Positions 21,252 through 29,454 of a stretch of DNA of 64,000 nucleotides are shown here, piece by piece. The stretch is from DATMER01 sp963844885. GTDB taxonomy: Bacteria; Acidobacteriota; Thermoanaerobaculia; Multivoradales; UBA5704. Both the position numbers and the translations under genes were made by a program. Location: contig CAWJQA010000010.1 of the NCBI GenBank assembly GCA_963844885.1, positions 372,001 through 436,000 of the forward strand, in the 5' to 3' direction. The first letter of the stretch is position 1. Every line of letters begins with the position of its first letter. A model generated the notes under the pieces. That model was not told the origin of the DNA and searched no databases. It was given only the letters and a program-made list of their open reading frames with translations.

Positions 21252-22502
21252 ATGGGTGCTTCGAAGGGAAAGACACTGCTGTTCGTTCCGCTTCTCCTGG
21301 CGTTGTCGCAGACGGCGCAGGCGCAGCTCTGGCGTGGTCCGGCGGCGATCGAGGTCCGGGCCGAGGACAAGGGGAAGCCGGCCGTGGGAGGCGAGGTGAG
21401 GCTCGAGTTCCTGGACATGGAGCCGCCCGCCGGTCCGGCCCCGGTCAAGCTCGACAGCCGTGGCCGCGCCGTGGTGGGCTCGCTGGCGGAGGGCCGCTGG
21501 CGGGTCGAGGTGAGCCGGGAGGGCGCCATGACCTACCGCGCCGAGATCCTGGTGCGGCGAGACGGCAAGCCCGATGTCATCGACGCCGTCCAGCACAACG
21601 TACCGGGGGCCATCTCCATGATGGAGGTCAAGCTCTCCCGCGGCCGAGGTGGAGCCGCGCCTCCGCCGCGGATGGCGGCCGAGACCCCGCCACCGCAGTC
21701 GGTTCCCGTCGCCGCCGCGGAGCCGCTCCGTCCCGCTCCGGTCCCGACGACCCCGAGGCCGGAGCCCGCGCCCGAGCGTCCGGCGCCCCCGCAGCCGCGG
21801 CCGGCTCCTGAACCCGAGCCGGAGCGTCCGGCGCCGGCCCCGCCCGTGGTGGCTCCGGCAACTCCGCCGGTCGTCCAGGAGCGTCCGGCTCCGGCTCCGT
21901 CGCCTCAGCCGAAACCCACCCCCACGCCGGCTCCAGTTCCGGCGCCGGTCCAGGCTCCGCCGGCGGCTCGCCCGGCGACGCCGGTGCCTCCGCCCTCTCC
22001 CGCTCCTGTTCCCACGCCGGCCTCCCCGGTGCTCCGGCGTTCGTTCCAGGACCGCACCTGCATGGAGTGCCGGCCCGGAGAGTCGTCTCTCTCCGTCGAG
22101 CTCCTGGCGGCTCCGTCGGCGGCCGGCTGCGGCGACGGCCTGCGCGACAGTCTCACCCGCCTCGATCCATCGGCGATTGCCGCCATGGGGGAGGGCTGCC
22201 ATCTGCTGAAGATCGATCTCCCGAGGAACGCGCGCTTCATCGGCTACCGCTACGAGGTGCAGGACGGCGGCCAGGGCTCCGACTGCCTGGCCGGCAAGGA
22301 CTGCCCGGCCGGTGGACGCTGGCCCCTGGATCCCGTCCTGAGGAGAGACGGTGCCGGAACGACCACCGTGGCCACGGCCTTCGAGAACCGGGGAGACCGC
22401 GAGCGCCGCGCCGTGCTGACGATCTACTTCAAGGAAGGCGGCGGAGCGGACGCACCGCGGCCGATCATGCCGCCGAAGCCGAAGCTGCCGCCGGGTCTTT
22501 GA
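21252..22502 (+). CDS. Secreted Pro-rich protein of unknown function
   Basis: This 416-residue protein starts at the ATG at 21252 with GAAAGGA eight bases upstream, giving a clean signal peptide (LLFVPLLLALSQTAQA). Residues 20-130 form a beta-rich domain (VGGEVRLEFLDMEPP, GRWRVEVSREGAMTYRAEI) like a carboxypeptidase-regulatory or Ig-like fold. Residues about 135-265 are a Pro/Ala/Glu linker with PxPxP repeats. The C-terminal 150 residues contain six Cys, including CMECRPGE and SDCLAGKDCPAG, suggesting disulfides. No family is recognised. It is probably cell-envelope-anchored or exported. TAGAAT at 21203-21208 is a possible -10 box. Confidence 0.7.
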   Translation: MGASKGKTLLFVPLLLALSQTAQAQLWRGPAAIEVRAEDKGKPAVGGEVRLEFLDMEPPAGPAPVKLDSRGRAVVGSLAEGRWRVEVSREGAMTYRAEILVRRDGKPDVIDAVQHNVPGAISMMEVKLSRGRGGAAPPPRMAAETPPPQSVPVAAAEPLRPAPVPTTPRPEPAPERPAPPQPRPAPEPEPERPAPAPPVVAPATPPVVQERPAPAPSPQPKPTPTPAPVPAPVQAPPAARPATPVPPPSPAPVPTPASPVLRRSFQDRTCMECRPGESSLSVELLAAPSAAGCGDGLRDSLTRLDPSAIAAMGEGCHLLKIDLPRNARFIGYRYEVQDGGQGSDCLAGKDCPAGGRWPLDPVLRRDGAGTTTVATAFENRGDRERRAVLTIYFKEGGGADAPRPIMPPKPKLPPGL

Positions 22503-22525
22503 GCGGATTCGGAGTCGAGGGGAGC

Positions 22526-22777
22526 GGTTGCCCTCGCGAGAGGAGCCCTTGCCCCCACCAGGGTAGTCGTGGCCCTCGTAAGGGCAGTCCTTACCCTGAT
22601 GATGGGGACGGTTGCCCTCACTGGGGCAGTCGTTGCCCTGGTGGTGGCAATGGCTGCCCCTTTGGAGGCAGTAGTTGCCCTCGCAAGGGGAGCTGTCGCC
22701 TCCACGAGGGCAGTCGCTGCCCTCATCCGGGGAGTCATTGCCCTCACTAGGGGAATCACTGCCCTCCCTTCCGGAGT
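22526..22777. repeat. Twelve-copy 21-bp tandem repeat with internal dyad
   Basis: Twelve units of exactly 21 bases fill 22526-22777. The consensus is close to cGTTGCCCTCnnnAGGGGCAGT, and each unit holds a small inverted repeat (GCCCTC ... GAGGGC-like). Copies differ by several bases each. Because 21 is a multiple of three, both strands stay open and would encode heptapeptide repeats, but there is no convincing start signal. It occupies the 320-base gap between the secreted Pro-rich protein and the convergent lytic transglycosylase. Confidence 0.85.
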
Positions 22778-22825
22778 GGCTCAGGTCGAATCGGGAGCGC
22801 CCTGCGGCACGTAGCCAGCCGACCC

Positions 22826-24700
22826 TCAGTCCGGGACGTAGGCGACGAGCCGCTGCCCCGGCCGCAGGATCTTCTTGGTGCTCAGCCCGTTGGCGGTGAG
22901 GATGTGGTCGAGGCTCACTCCGAGCCGCCGGGCGATGGCCGCCAGATTGTCGCCGCTGCGGACCTTGTAGGTGCGCAGCTCGTAGTCCTGGCTCGGGAAG
23001 ATGTGCAGCTTCTGACCGGCCTTCACCTTGCGGCTGCGCAGATCGTTCCAGTCCACGATGTCGTCGTCGCGCACCGAGAAGACCTCGGCGATGTCCGCGA
23101 GGGAGTTGCCGGCCTTCACGGTGTAGACGATCCGCGCCGTGTTCTTGTCGGCGGGAATCATCAGGCGCTGGCCGACGCTCAGGGTGTAGGGGCTGCGAAT
23201 GCCGTTGGGCTTCGCCAGCGCGGTGATATCGAGGTCGTACCGCCGGGCGATGGAGCTGAGAGTGTCGCCCCGTTTGACCACGTAGCTGCGGCTCGGGGCC
23301 GGGCGGCGTTCGGTCCTCGCTTCGCGCACGCCGAGCTCGGGGACCGTTCTGGAGGCCAGGACGACCTCGGGGTCGGGCGGCATGGCGGCGAGCGCGGCCT
23401 GAAGCTGGGCTCCGGCTCCCACCGGCAGGTACAGGGGAAAGTTGCGGCCCGGCGTAAAGCTCGACGCCGGATCGAGGTCGGTGTTGGCGAGCCGCAGGTC
23501 GACGAGATCCATGCCGGCCATCTCGGCGATGCGGGCGACCGCCATCACCTGCGGCACGACCGCGATCTCGTAACGCTGCTTCATCTCGTCTTCGGTGGGA
23601 AGGTTGAAGCCGAAGCGGACCGGGTCGGAGCTGATGACCGCGGCGCCCATCATCTTGGGCACGTATTCCTGGGTTTCGACGGCCAGGCAGCTCCGGATCT
23701 CCCAGAAGTTGCGTTTCTCGAGAGTGTCGAGCTGGCGCAGGCAGCCCATGATCTTGCCTTCACCGGCGTTGTAGGCCGCCGTGGCGAGGAGGAACGAGGG
23801 GGAGCCGAAGATGTTGAGCAGGTCGAGGAGGTAGCCGGCCGCGGCCTCGGTCGACTTGCGGACGTCGTAGAAGTCCTCGCGCTGGACGAGGCCGTAGCGC
23901 TTGCCGGTCTCGGGGATGAACTGCCAGAGGCCGAGCGCGTTGGCGTGGCTCTGGGCCTTGGGGCTGAAGCCGCTTTCGACGAAGGCGATGTAGCCGAGCT
24001 CGCCCGGGAGCTTGCGCTCGGCGAGAACCTCCTGGATGGTCGGCCAGTACTTGTGCTTGCGCAGGAAGGAGCGCTCGAAGAACTCGCGGTACTTGCCGCG
24101 GTAGAACTGGATGTAGCGCTGGGTCTCGTAGACGAGCACGTTGAAGTAGCGCTCGTCGGGCGAGGTGTCGCCGAACTGACCCAGAATCCTGCGCACCTCG
24201 CGCTCGATGGCGGCGCGCTCGGCGAGCTCCGCGGCGTCGGGCCGGTCCTTGCGCTCAACCTCCTTGGCGATGGCCTCCAGATTGTAGTGCCGGAGGCTCT
24301 CGGGAAGGCCGGACTGGATGGCCGCGAGCCCCTGCTGCTTCCAGAAGTCCGGGAGGTCGGCTTCGAGCAGGATGAGGCGCGCGTCGTTGAGGTTCTTGCC
24401 GGCCGCGTCCCAATCGCCGCGCTCGTAGGCGGCCAGCCCTTCGACGGTCCAGGACACGGCCTTCTCCATGGCTTCACGGGTGGAGAGGGGAGCGCCGAGA
24501 GCGGCGCTTTCGACCTTCTCCGGCTCGACGGCCGGAACCGCCGCCGGCTCGGCGGGAGCCGCGGCCGGGCCGGGCGGCGCCGGAGTCGCCACAGGGATGT
24601 CGCTGTAGCTGATCTTGACCTTGGGCTGAGGCTTTCCCGCACAGCCGAAAGAGGCCGCGAGAAAGAGGGCGAGGGTACAGGCTCCGTAAGCTCGCTGCAT
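22826..24700 (-). CDS. Lipoprotein lytic transglycosylase with three LysM domains (MltD-like)
   Basis: This 624-residue protein has a lipoprotein signal (ALFLAASFGC), an N-terminal helical region, an SLT/MltD catalytic domain and three C-terminal LysM repeats. The catalytic Glu is in IAFVESGFSPKAQSHANALG, followed by LWQFIPETGKRYGL and ATAAYNAGEGKI. LysM units begin YVVKRGDTLSSIARRYDL, VYTVKAGNSLADIAEVF and YKVRSGDNLAAIARRLGV. It cleaves the MurNAc-GlcNAc bond of peptidoglycan at the outer membrane or in the periplasm. The Met at 24700 is preferred over the one at 24742 because it places the signal peptide at the N-terminus. TAGAAT (24733-24738, minus) may be its -10 box. Confidence 0.9.
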   Translation of the reverse strand: MQRAYGACTLALFLAASFGCAGKPQPKVKISYSDIPVATPAPPGPAAAPAEPAAVPAVEPEKVESAALGAPLSTREAMEKAVSWTVEGLAAYERGDWDAAGKNLNDARLILLEADLPDFWKQQGLAAIQSGLPESLRHYNLEAIAKEVERKDRPDAAELAERAAIEREVRRILGQFGDTSPDERYFNVLVYETQRYIQFYRGKYREFFERSFLRKHKYWPTIQEVLAERKLPGELGYIAFVESGFSPKAQSHANALGLWQFIPETGKRYGLVQREDFYDVRKSTEAAAGYLLDLLNIFGSPSFLLATAAYNAGEGKIMGCLRQLDTLEKRNFWEIRSCLAVETQEYVPKMMGAAVISSDPVRFGFNLPTEDEMKQRYEIAVVPQVMAVARIAEMAGMDLVDLRLANTDLDPASSFTPGRNFPLYLPVGAGAQLQAALAAMPPDPEVVLASRTVPELGVREARTERRPAPSRSYVVKRGDTLSSIARRYDLDITALAKPNGIRSPYTLSVGQRLMIPADKNTARIVYTVKAGNSLADIAEVFSVRDDDIVDWNDLRSRKVKAGQKLHIFPSQDYELRTYKVRSGDNLAAIARRLGVSLDHILTANGLSTKKILRPGQRLVAYVPD

Positions 24701-24754
24701 GACCGTAATGAAGAAATCTGCCGGACCTCCGGATTCTAGCATATCGACGCCGGG

Positions 24755-25147
24755 CTATGCGCCGCTCCAGGACAGGAAAATTTCCCGCGCTTGGCGAAGA
24801 CGCCACATCTGCAAGCCGGCGCTGGAAACCCGGATCACGGTTCCAAGTCTCTTGGCTCGAACATTAAAGTGCGGAGAGCGCAAAACCCGGCGTACGAAGA
24901 AGGCTGATTCGTTGGGCCTGACCGCGAGGTAGACCAGACAATAGCTGGCGTGGCACAACTTTCTGTCGTAGAAGCCTGCGTCACGGGTAAAGAAGGTAGG
25001 ACGGTTTTGTTTGAGCAAAAACTTGGCGAGGCGGTCGTCCTTGATGCCCTTCTCGCTGATGTCCTGGCCGATCAGAAGAGCCCTGATTCGCCAACTGCGC
25101 AGCAGTTGGCCCTGGCTTTCCGGGATGTTCTCATCCAGGATGATCAC
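24755..25147 (-). CDS. DUF5615 PIN-like toxin
   Basis: This 130-residue protein opens with MIILDENIPESQ and has FFTRDAGFYDRKLC in the middle, the acidic PIN-like signature of DUF5615 proteins, which act as putative nucleases in toxin-antitoxin pairs. The C-terminal third (RSPHFNVRAKRLGTVIRVSS) is basic. It follows a DUF433 gene on the same strand, the usual antitoxin order for this family. Once the frameshift in that gene is corrected, the two ORFs are separated by 15 bases. RNase activity is a family-level expectation only. Confidence 0.75.
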   Translation of the reverse strand: MIILDENIPESQGQLLRSWRIRALLIGQDISEKGIKDDRLAKFLLKQNRPTFFTRDAGFYDRKLCHASYCLVYLAVRPNESAFFVRRVLRSPHFNVRAKRLGTVIRVSSAGLQMWRLRQAREIFLSWSGA

Positions 25148-25162
25148 AGATCCGTCGGAACG

Positions 25163-25418
25163 TTAGGCTTGGTTGGGTTGCAGGACGTAGTCGTCGACGT
25201 GCTCGAAGAAGCGCTCGCGTCGCCAGCAGCAGAGCCTCGGCGATGGCTTCTCGCGAGATGCTTCCGTGCCACTCCTGGATCACAGTTTCCCAGGCCATGC
25301 CGTCGGCGATCTGCTCGAGGACGTCAGAGACGAGGATGCGAGTGCGGCGGAAGGTAGGCTTGCCGTGGCAGATCCCGGGATCGGTAACAATGTGCCGGCC
25401 AATGAGTTGCTCTGCCAT
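25163..25418 (-). CDS. DUF433 antitoxin (one frameshift near the C-terminus)
   Basis: The protein begins MAEQLIGRHIVTDPGICHGK with the DUF433 core GKPTFRRTRILVSDVLEQIADG and SISREAIAEALLLATRALL. In the raw frame it then continues with an odd Arg-rich tail to 25131. Dropping one base near 25216 gives EHVDDYVLQPNQA and a stop at 25163, the normal DUF433 ending. I therefore give the corrected end. DUF433 proteins are VapB-like winged-helix antitoxins that bind the DUF5615 partner and the operator. Confidence 0.75.
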
Positions 25419-25471
25419 GATTCCTCCGTCGTCATCAGTCTAGCACGTGGTGCGAGCCAGAGCCCCGGGCC

Positions 25472-27088
25472 TCACAACCTCTCTTCATACGGCCGCGCGA
25501 CCTGCACCTTGACCTTGCGCCCGCGCAGCTTCGTGCGGCGCAGGGCCTGGACCACGTTGGTCGCTTCGGCCTTGGGAACCTCCACGAAGGCGGTGTGGTC
25601 CAGGATGTCGATCGAGCCGATCGCGCGCCCCTGGACGCCGGCTTCGTTCGCGATGGCTCCTACCAGGTCGGCCGGGCGGAGGCCCTGCTGCCTCCCCAGG
25701 CCGATGAAGATGCGGGTCATGCCCGGCTCGGGCTGGAGCGCGTCGGCCGCGAACTCCTCGGCCGCCTCGGCCTGCTCGCCGCCGTGCTGGACCTTCCAGA
25801 GCATCTGGAGCGCGGCGGCGGCGATGGCCGCCGGATCGTACTCCCCGGCCAGCTCTTCGACCGTGGCCGACTGGCCCTCGTAGTCTCCGGCTTCCAGCGC
25901 TTCGCGCAGCGACTCCCGGAAGACGTCCCGCCTCCGGGCCGTGATGTCCGCCAGGGTCGGGATGCGCGCCGGCTTGATCGGCGCACCGATCAGCCGCTCG
26001 ATGGCTTTGAGCTGCCGCCTCTCCCGCGGCTCGACCAGGGTCAGGGCGTCGCCCGAGCGGCCGGCGCGGCCGGTGCGCCCGATCCGATGAATGTACTGCT
26101 CGACATCCCAGGGGATGTCGTAGTTGATGACGTGCGTCACGGTCTCGATGTCCAGCCCCCGCGCCGCCACGTCGGTGGCGATCAGGAGGTCGGCCTGGCC
26201 GTCGCGGAAGCGGCGCAGAACCCGGTCCCGGTCCGCCTGGCCCATCTCGCCGTGCAGGGCCTCGGCGCCGTAGCCGCGCAGGCGCAGGGCCTCGGCCAGG
26301 TCCGCGGTCTCCTTGCGCGTGCGACAGAAGATGATGGTCGGGCCGGGGCTCTCCATGTCCAGCACGCGCGCCAGCGCCTCCAGTTTCTTGCCGGGCGGGA
26401 CCTCGTAGTAGGTCTGGTTGGTCGCCTCGACCGTCCGCTTCTTCATCTCGATGGAGACCTGCGCCGGGTTGCGCAGGAAGCGTTTCATCAGGTCGGCGAT
26501 GCGCGGCGGCATGGTGGCCGAGAAGAACGCGAGCTGGCGCTCGGCGGGCAGCTCGGCCAGGATGGTCTCCATGTCCTCCAGGAAGCCGAGGGCGAGCATC
26601 TCGTCGGCCTCGTCGAGCACGCAGAAGGTCACGTTCTGAAGGGTGAGCGTGCCGCGCCGAAGATGATCGAGCAGGCGGCCCGGCGTGCCCACCACCACCT
26701 GGGCGCCGCCGCGCAGCGCCCGGAACTGGCGGTCGATAGGCTGGCCGCCGTAGACGGGCACGATCCGCACGCCGGTGTATTTGGCGAGGTCGTGGATGCC
26801 GCCCGCCACCTGCACCGCCAGCTCCCGGGTGGGTGCCATGACCAGCGCCTGGGTCTCGGGCCGCTTCGGATCGATCTTCGCGATCAGCGGCAGGGCGAAG
26901 GCCGCGGTCTTGCCCGTGCCGGTCTGCGCCTGGCCGATGAGATCGCGGCCGGCCATGAGCAGCGGCACGGCCCGGGACTGGATCGGCGTCGGCGCCTCGA
27001 AGCCCATCTCGGCGACGGCGCGGGCGACGGGCTCGGAAAGCTCCAGGTCGGCGAAGGAGAGGATCTCGGGCGGGGCGGATGTCTTCAT
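25472..27088 (-). CDS. DEAD-box RNA helicase with C-terminal RNA-binding domain (CsdA/DeaD type)
   Basis: This 538-residue protein starts at ATG 27088 with AAGGAG upstream. All helicase motifs are present: GFEAPTPIQ, AQTGTGKT, PTRELA, VGTPGRLLD, LDEADEML, FSATMP, IIFCRTRKE, IATDVAARGLD and HRIGRTGRAGR. A linker of about 90 residues follows. The C-terminal 75 residues (MTRIFIGLGRQQGLRPADLV to VKVQVARPYEERL) match the DbpA-type RNA-binding domain of DeaD/CsdA, which helps ribosome assembly and mRNA turnover, often in the cold. It overlaps the acyltransferase gene by four bases, an unusual neighbour. Confidence 0.92.
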   Translation of the reverse strand: MKTSAPPEILSFADLELSEPVARAVAEMGFEAPTPIQSRAVPLLMAGRDLIGQAQTGTGKTAAFALPLIAKIDPKRPETQALVMAPTRELAVQVAGGIHDLAKYTGVRIVPVYGGQPIDRQFRALRGGAQVVVGTPGRLLDHLRRGTLTLQNVTFCVLDEADEMLALGFLEDMETILAELPAERQLAFFSATMPPRIADLMKRFLRNPAQVSIEMKKRTVEATNQTYYEVPPGKKLEALARVLDMESPGPTIIFCRTRKETADLAEALRLRGYGAEALHGEMGQADRDRVLRRFRDGQADLLIATDVAARGLDIETVTHVINYDIPWDVEQYIHRIGRTGRAGRSGDALTLVEPRERRQLKAIERLIGAPIKPARIPTLADITARRRDVFRESLREALEAGDYEGQSATVEELAGEYDPAAIAAAALQMLWKVQHGGEQAEAAEEFAADALQPEPGMTRIFIGLGRQQGLRPADLVGAIANEAGVQGRAIGSIDILDHTAFVEVPKAEATNVVQALRRTKLRGRKVKVQVARPYEERL

Positions 27089-28494
27089 AGCGGCAACTCC
27101 TTGCGATGTTCGTGCCGGAAGAACCCGCCACGGTCCAGGGGGACGCCGGCGAGCCAGAGCTTCGCGACGCTTCCGAAAAGATAGGCCAGGTCGGGCTGGC
27201 GGTCGTAGGACGGCCGCAGCGTGGGCAGGACGACCTGGTTCGGCGCCTGCGGTCCGGCCGCGGTCTGGAGCGCCAGCGTCGAGAGGCTCAGCCCCGGCCC
27301 GACTTCGAGCAGCACCCGGCCCGGATCGTTGCGCAGCTCGGAGAGCGCCTGTCCGAAGCGCACGGCCTGGCAGAGGTGCCGGCCCCAGTAGCCGGGATCG
27401 GTGGCTTCGGCCGCCGTCATCCAGGTGCCCGTCACATTGGAGAGATAAGGGATGGCCGGCGGGCTCGGCTTCAGGCCGCGGGCCATCTCCACGACCCGGT
27501 CCCGGATGGGCTCCATCATGGTCGAATGGAAGGCGTGTGTGGTGGGGAGGCGGCGGACCGCCACGCCTTTCGTCCCGAGCTGCTGCTCCAGGGCCGCGAC
27601 CGCGCCCACCGGACCGGAGACCACGGAGAGGTTCGGGCCGTTCACCGCGGCCATCGAGAGCCGGGGTCCCAGGACAGCCCGGGCTTCGGCCTCGGGCAAG
27701 GGGACGGCGAGCATGGCGCCGGCCTCCAGCTCGTCGATGAGCAGGGCGCGCCGCGCCACCAGGGCCAGGGCGTCCTCCAGGGAGAAGACGCCGGCCACGC
27801 AGGCGGCCACGTACTCGCCCAGGCTGTAGCCGACCAGCGCCGCGGGTTTGAGCCCCCACTCCAGGAGGAGCTGCGCCAGGGCATACTCCACCGCGAAGAG
27901 GGCCGGCTGGGTATAGCGGGTGCGGTTGAGCTTCTGGGCGGCCGGATCGGGAGCGGCCGGAGCGGCGGCTCCCGGACCGCGGCCGAGCATGGCCTTGAGG
28001 TCGAGCTTGCCGCCCGGCGCGCCGCCGCCCGGTGTTCCGGCCGTCCCTTTCGGGTAGATCACCGTGCGGATGTCCAGCCCGAGGTGCGGCTGGAGAGCTT
28101 GTGCGCAGTGATCGAGCGCGGCGCGGAAGGTGGGCTCGCCCTGATAGAGGGCGAGCCCCATGTCCAGATAGTGGTCGCCGAGGCCGGAGAACATCATGGC
28201 CACCGATTTCGGAGCGTCTCCGGACACCGGCTGGGCGTTCCCCAGCAGCCGGCGGACGTCCCGGGTGCGCAGAGCGGCGAGGGCATCCTCCCGGCTGCTC
28301 GCCACGAGAGCACGGCGGAGGGGGAGGGCGGGGCGGCCGGCGAGCGTGAACGCCACGTCGGCCAGCGGTGCCGGGCTATGATTGCTCTCCAGCCGGGCGG
28401 CGAGGGCGTCCGTGGCCGCCTCCAGCGCGGCGGGGGTTTCGGCGGACAGCATCAAAAGCTGCCAGGAACGGCCCTGGACAGGTTGTGTCATCAT
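27085..28494 (-). CDS. Stand-alone polyketide-type acyltransferase
   Basis: This 469-residue protein has the acyltransferase fold of polyketide synthases: an N-terminal linker, MMFSGLGDHYLDMG, then the nucleophile elbow GYSLGEYVAACVAG (GYS where GHS is usual) and THAFHSTMMEPI with the catalytic His. An insertion of about 50 Gly/Ala/Pro-rich residues lies near residue 150. It would load malonyl- or another acyl-CoA onto a carrier protein in trans. No ketosynthase is in the window. The nearest carrier domain is in the NRPS-like protein 4 kb away, so its partner is unknown. It is part of a minus-strand operon with DUF2750 and a DEAD helicase. Confidence 0.82.
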   Translation of the reverse strand: MMTQPVQGRSWQLLMLSAETPAALEAATDALAARLESNHSPAPLADVAFTLAGRPALPLRRALVASSREDALAALRTRDVRRLLGNAQPVSGDAPKSVAMMFSGLGDHYLDMGLALYQGEPTFRAALDHCAQALQPHLGLDIRTVIYPKGTAGTPGGGAPGGKLDLKAMLGRGPGAAAPAAPDPAAQKLNRTRYTQPALFAVEYALAQLLLEWGLKPAALVGYSLGEYVAACVAGVFSLEDALALVARRALLIDELEAGAMLAVPLPEAEARAVLGPRLSMAAVNGPNLSVVSGPVGAVAALEQQLGTKGVAVRRLPTTHAFHSTMMEPIRDRVVEMARGLKPSPPAIPYLSNVTGTWMTAAEATDPGYWGRHLCQAVRFGQALSELRNDPGRVLLEVGPGLSLSTLALQTAAGPQAPNQVVLPTLRPSYDRQPDLAYLFGSVAKLWLAGVPLDRGGFFRHEHRKELPL

Positions 28495-28525
28495 CGGGAT
28501 CTCCTGATCGAAACGGGGTGCAGCG

Positions 28526-28957
28526 CTACTCTCCCAGCTCCATCTCTGCCCGCAGGTCGCGCCTCAGCTCGCCGGGGGTGACGACGACGCCTTCGCCGTC
28601 GGGGCTGAGGAAGACCGCGATGCGGATGGCGTCCTCCTCCAGGATGGCGAGGAGATCCTCCAGCAGCTCGTCGAGGGCGATCGGCGCGGGCTCGGTCCCT
28701 TCCCAGCTCCCGTGCGCACAGACCTGGGCGAACGCGGGATGGGGCCAGAGAGGGAGGATATCCTGACCGTCCTCGACGCTGGAGAGGACCCAGCCGTCTT
28801 CGGTGTACAGGCCCCAGACCTCCTCCCAGTCCGCGGCGACCTGGAGGAACAGGCCGTAGCGCTCGCGAGGCGGCAGCGCGAGCACCTGGCGGCGCTCGTC
28901 GTCGCTCAGCTCCCAGGGAGCTTCCTGCTCGTCGCCGGAATGCTCGTGGCCGCTCAT
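28526..28957 (-). CDS. DUF2750 domain protein
   Basis: This 143-residue acidic protein contains ERYGLFLQVAADWEEVWGLY and ILPLWPHPAFAQVCA, the conserved core of DUF2750 proteins, which have no established function. The C-terminus has LDELLEDLLAILEEDAIRIA. Its start overlaps the upstream lipoprotein gene by four bases (ATGA), so translation is probably coupled. A longer frame upstream was rejected as out-of-family. Confidence 0.75.
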   Translation of the reverse strand: MSGHEHSGDEQEAPWELSDDERRQVLALPPRERYGLFLQVAADWEEVWGLYTEDGWVLSSVEDGQDILPLWPHPAFAQVCAHGSWEGTEPAPIALDELLEDLLAILEEDAIRIAVFLSPDGEGVVVTPGELRRDLRAEMELGE

Positions 28958-29454
28958 GGCCGGCCGGTCCCCCGCACGATCCAGGTGCGCTCTGTGCCGC
29001 TCGTGTCGACGCCGGGGCCGACGAACAGCAGTTCTTCGGTCGGCTCGTCCTCCCGGCGCATCCGCACCCGGATCTCCCAGGACTCGGCGTCCATGGGCTT
29101 CACGGAGAGCAGCTCCCAGCCCGTGAACGAGATGGCGACGAGGTTGAGCCCCTTCTCGTGACGATCGAACTGGTCGAGGGCGGCGGGGGAGAGGAAGTCG
29201 TGGGCCCGCGTCGCATTGCCGGCCACCCGGGCCTGCAGGAACTCGGCGAGGAACTCCCGCAGGCCGGCCTCGCCGGGCGCGGAAGGGAGGCCGACGGGAG
29301 CGGGGAGAGCGGGCGGGTGCATGCGCGGCTCGTCCTGGAGGGCGGGTGGCGTCCCGGGGGTGCTCTCGACCTCGCGGCCGGGAGGAGAGGCGCAGGCGCA
29401 GAAGCCTGTGCCGAGGGTCATGGCAAGGACCAGGGCCGCGAGCTGGCGGATCAT
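28954..29454 (-). CDS. Putative lipoprotein, unknown function
   Basis: This 166-residue protein begins MIRQLAALVLAMTLGTGFCA, a lipoprotein-type signal with a Cys pair at the cleavage site. The mature part has a Pro-rich spacer, then a compact domain (LREFLAEFLQARVAGNATRA, then SWEIRVRMRREDE) that resembles small NTF2-like or DUF4829-type folds. No family is assigned. It overlaps both neighbours by four bases, so it is cotranslated with the NYN and DUF2750 genes. Confidence 0.65.
   Translation of the reverse strand: MIRQLAALVLAMTLGTGFCACASPPGREVESTPGTPPALQDEPRMHPPALPAPVGLPSAPGEAGLREFLAEFLQARVAGNATRAHDFLSPAALDQFDRHEKGLNLVAISFTGWELLSVKPMDAESWEIRVRMRREDEPTEELLFVGPGVDTSGTERTWIVRGTGRP

Noticed and set aside
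22526..22777. CRISPR array
   Set aside because: The 21-bp units follow each other directly with no unique spacers, and no cas genes are present.
22424..22814. Heptad-repeat proteins encoded by the 21-bp array on either strand
   Set aside because: Both strands are open only because the period is 21; neither has a convincing ribosome binding site.
22904..24739. Plus-strand open frame of 611 residues opposite the lytic transglycosylase
   Set aside because: Shadow of the LysM/SLT gene; no start signal or recognisable motif.
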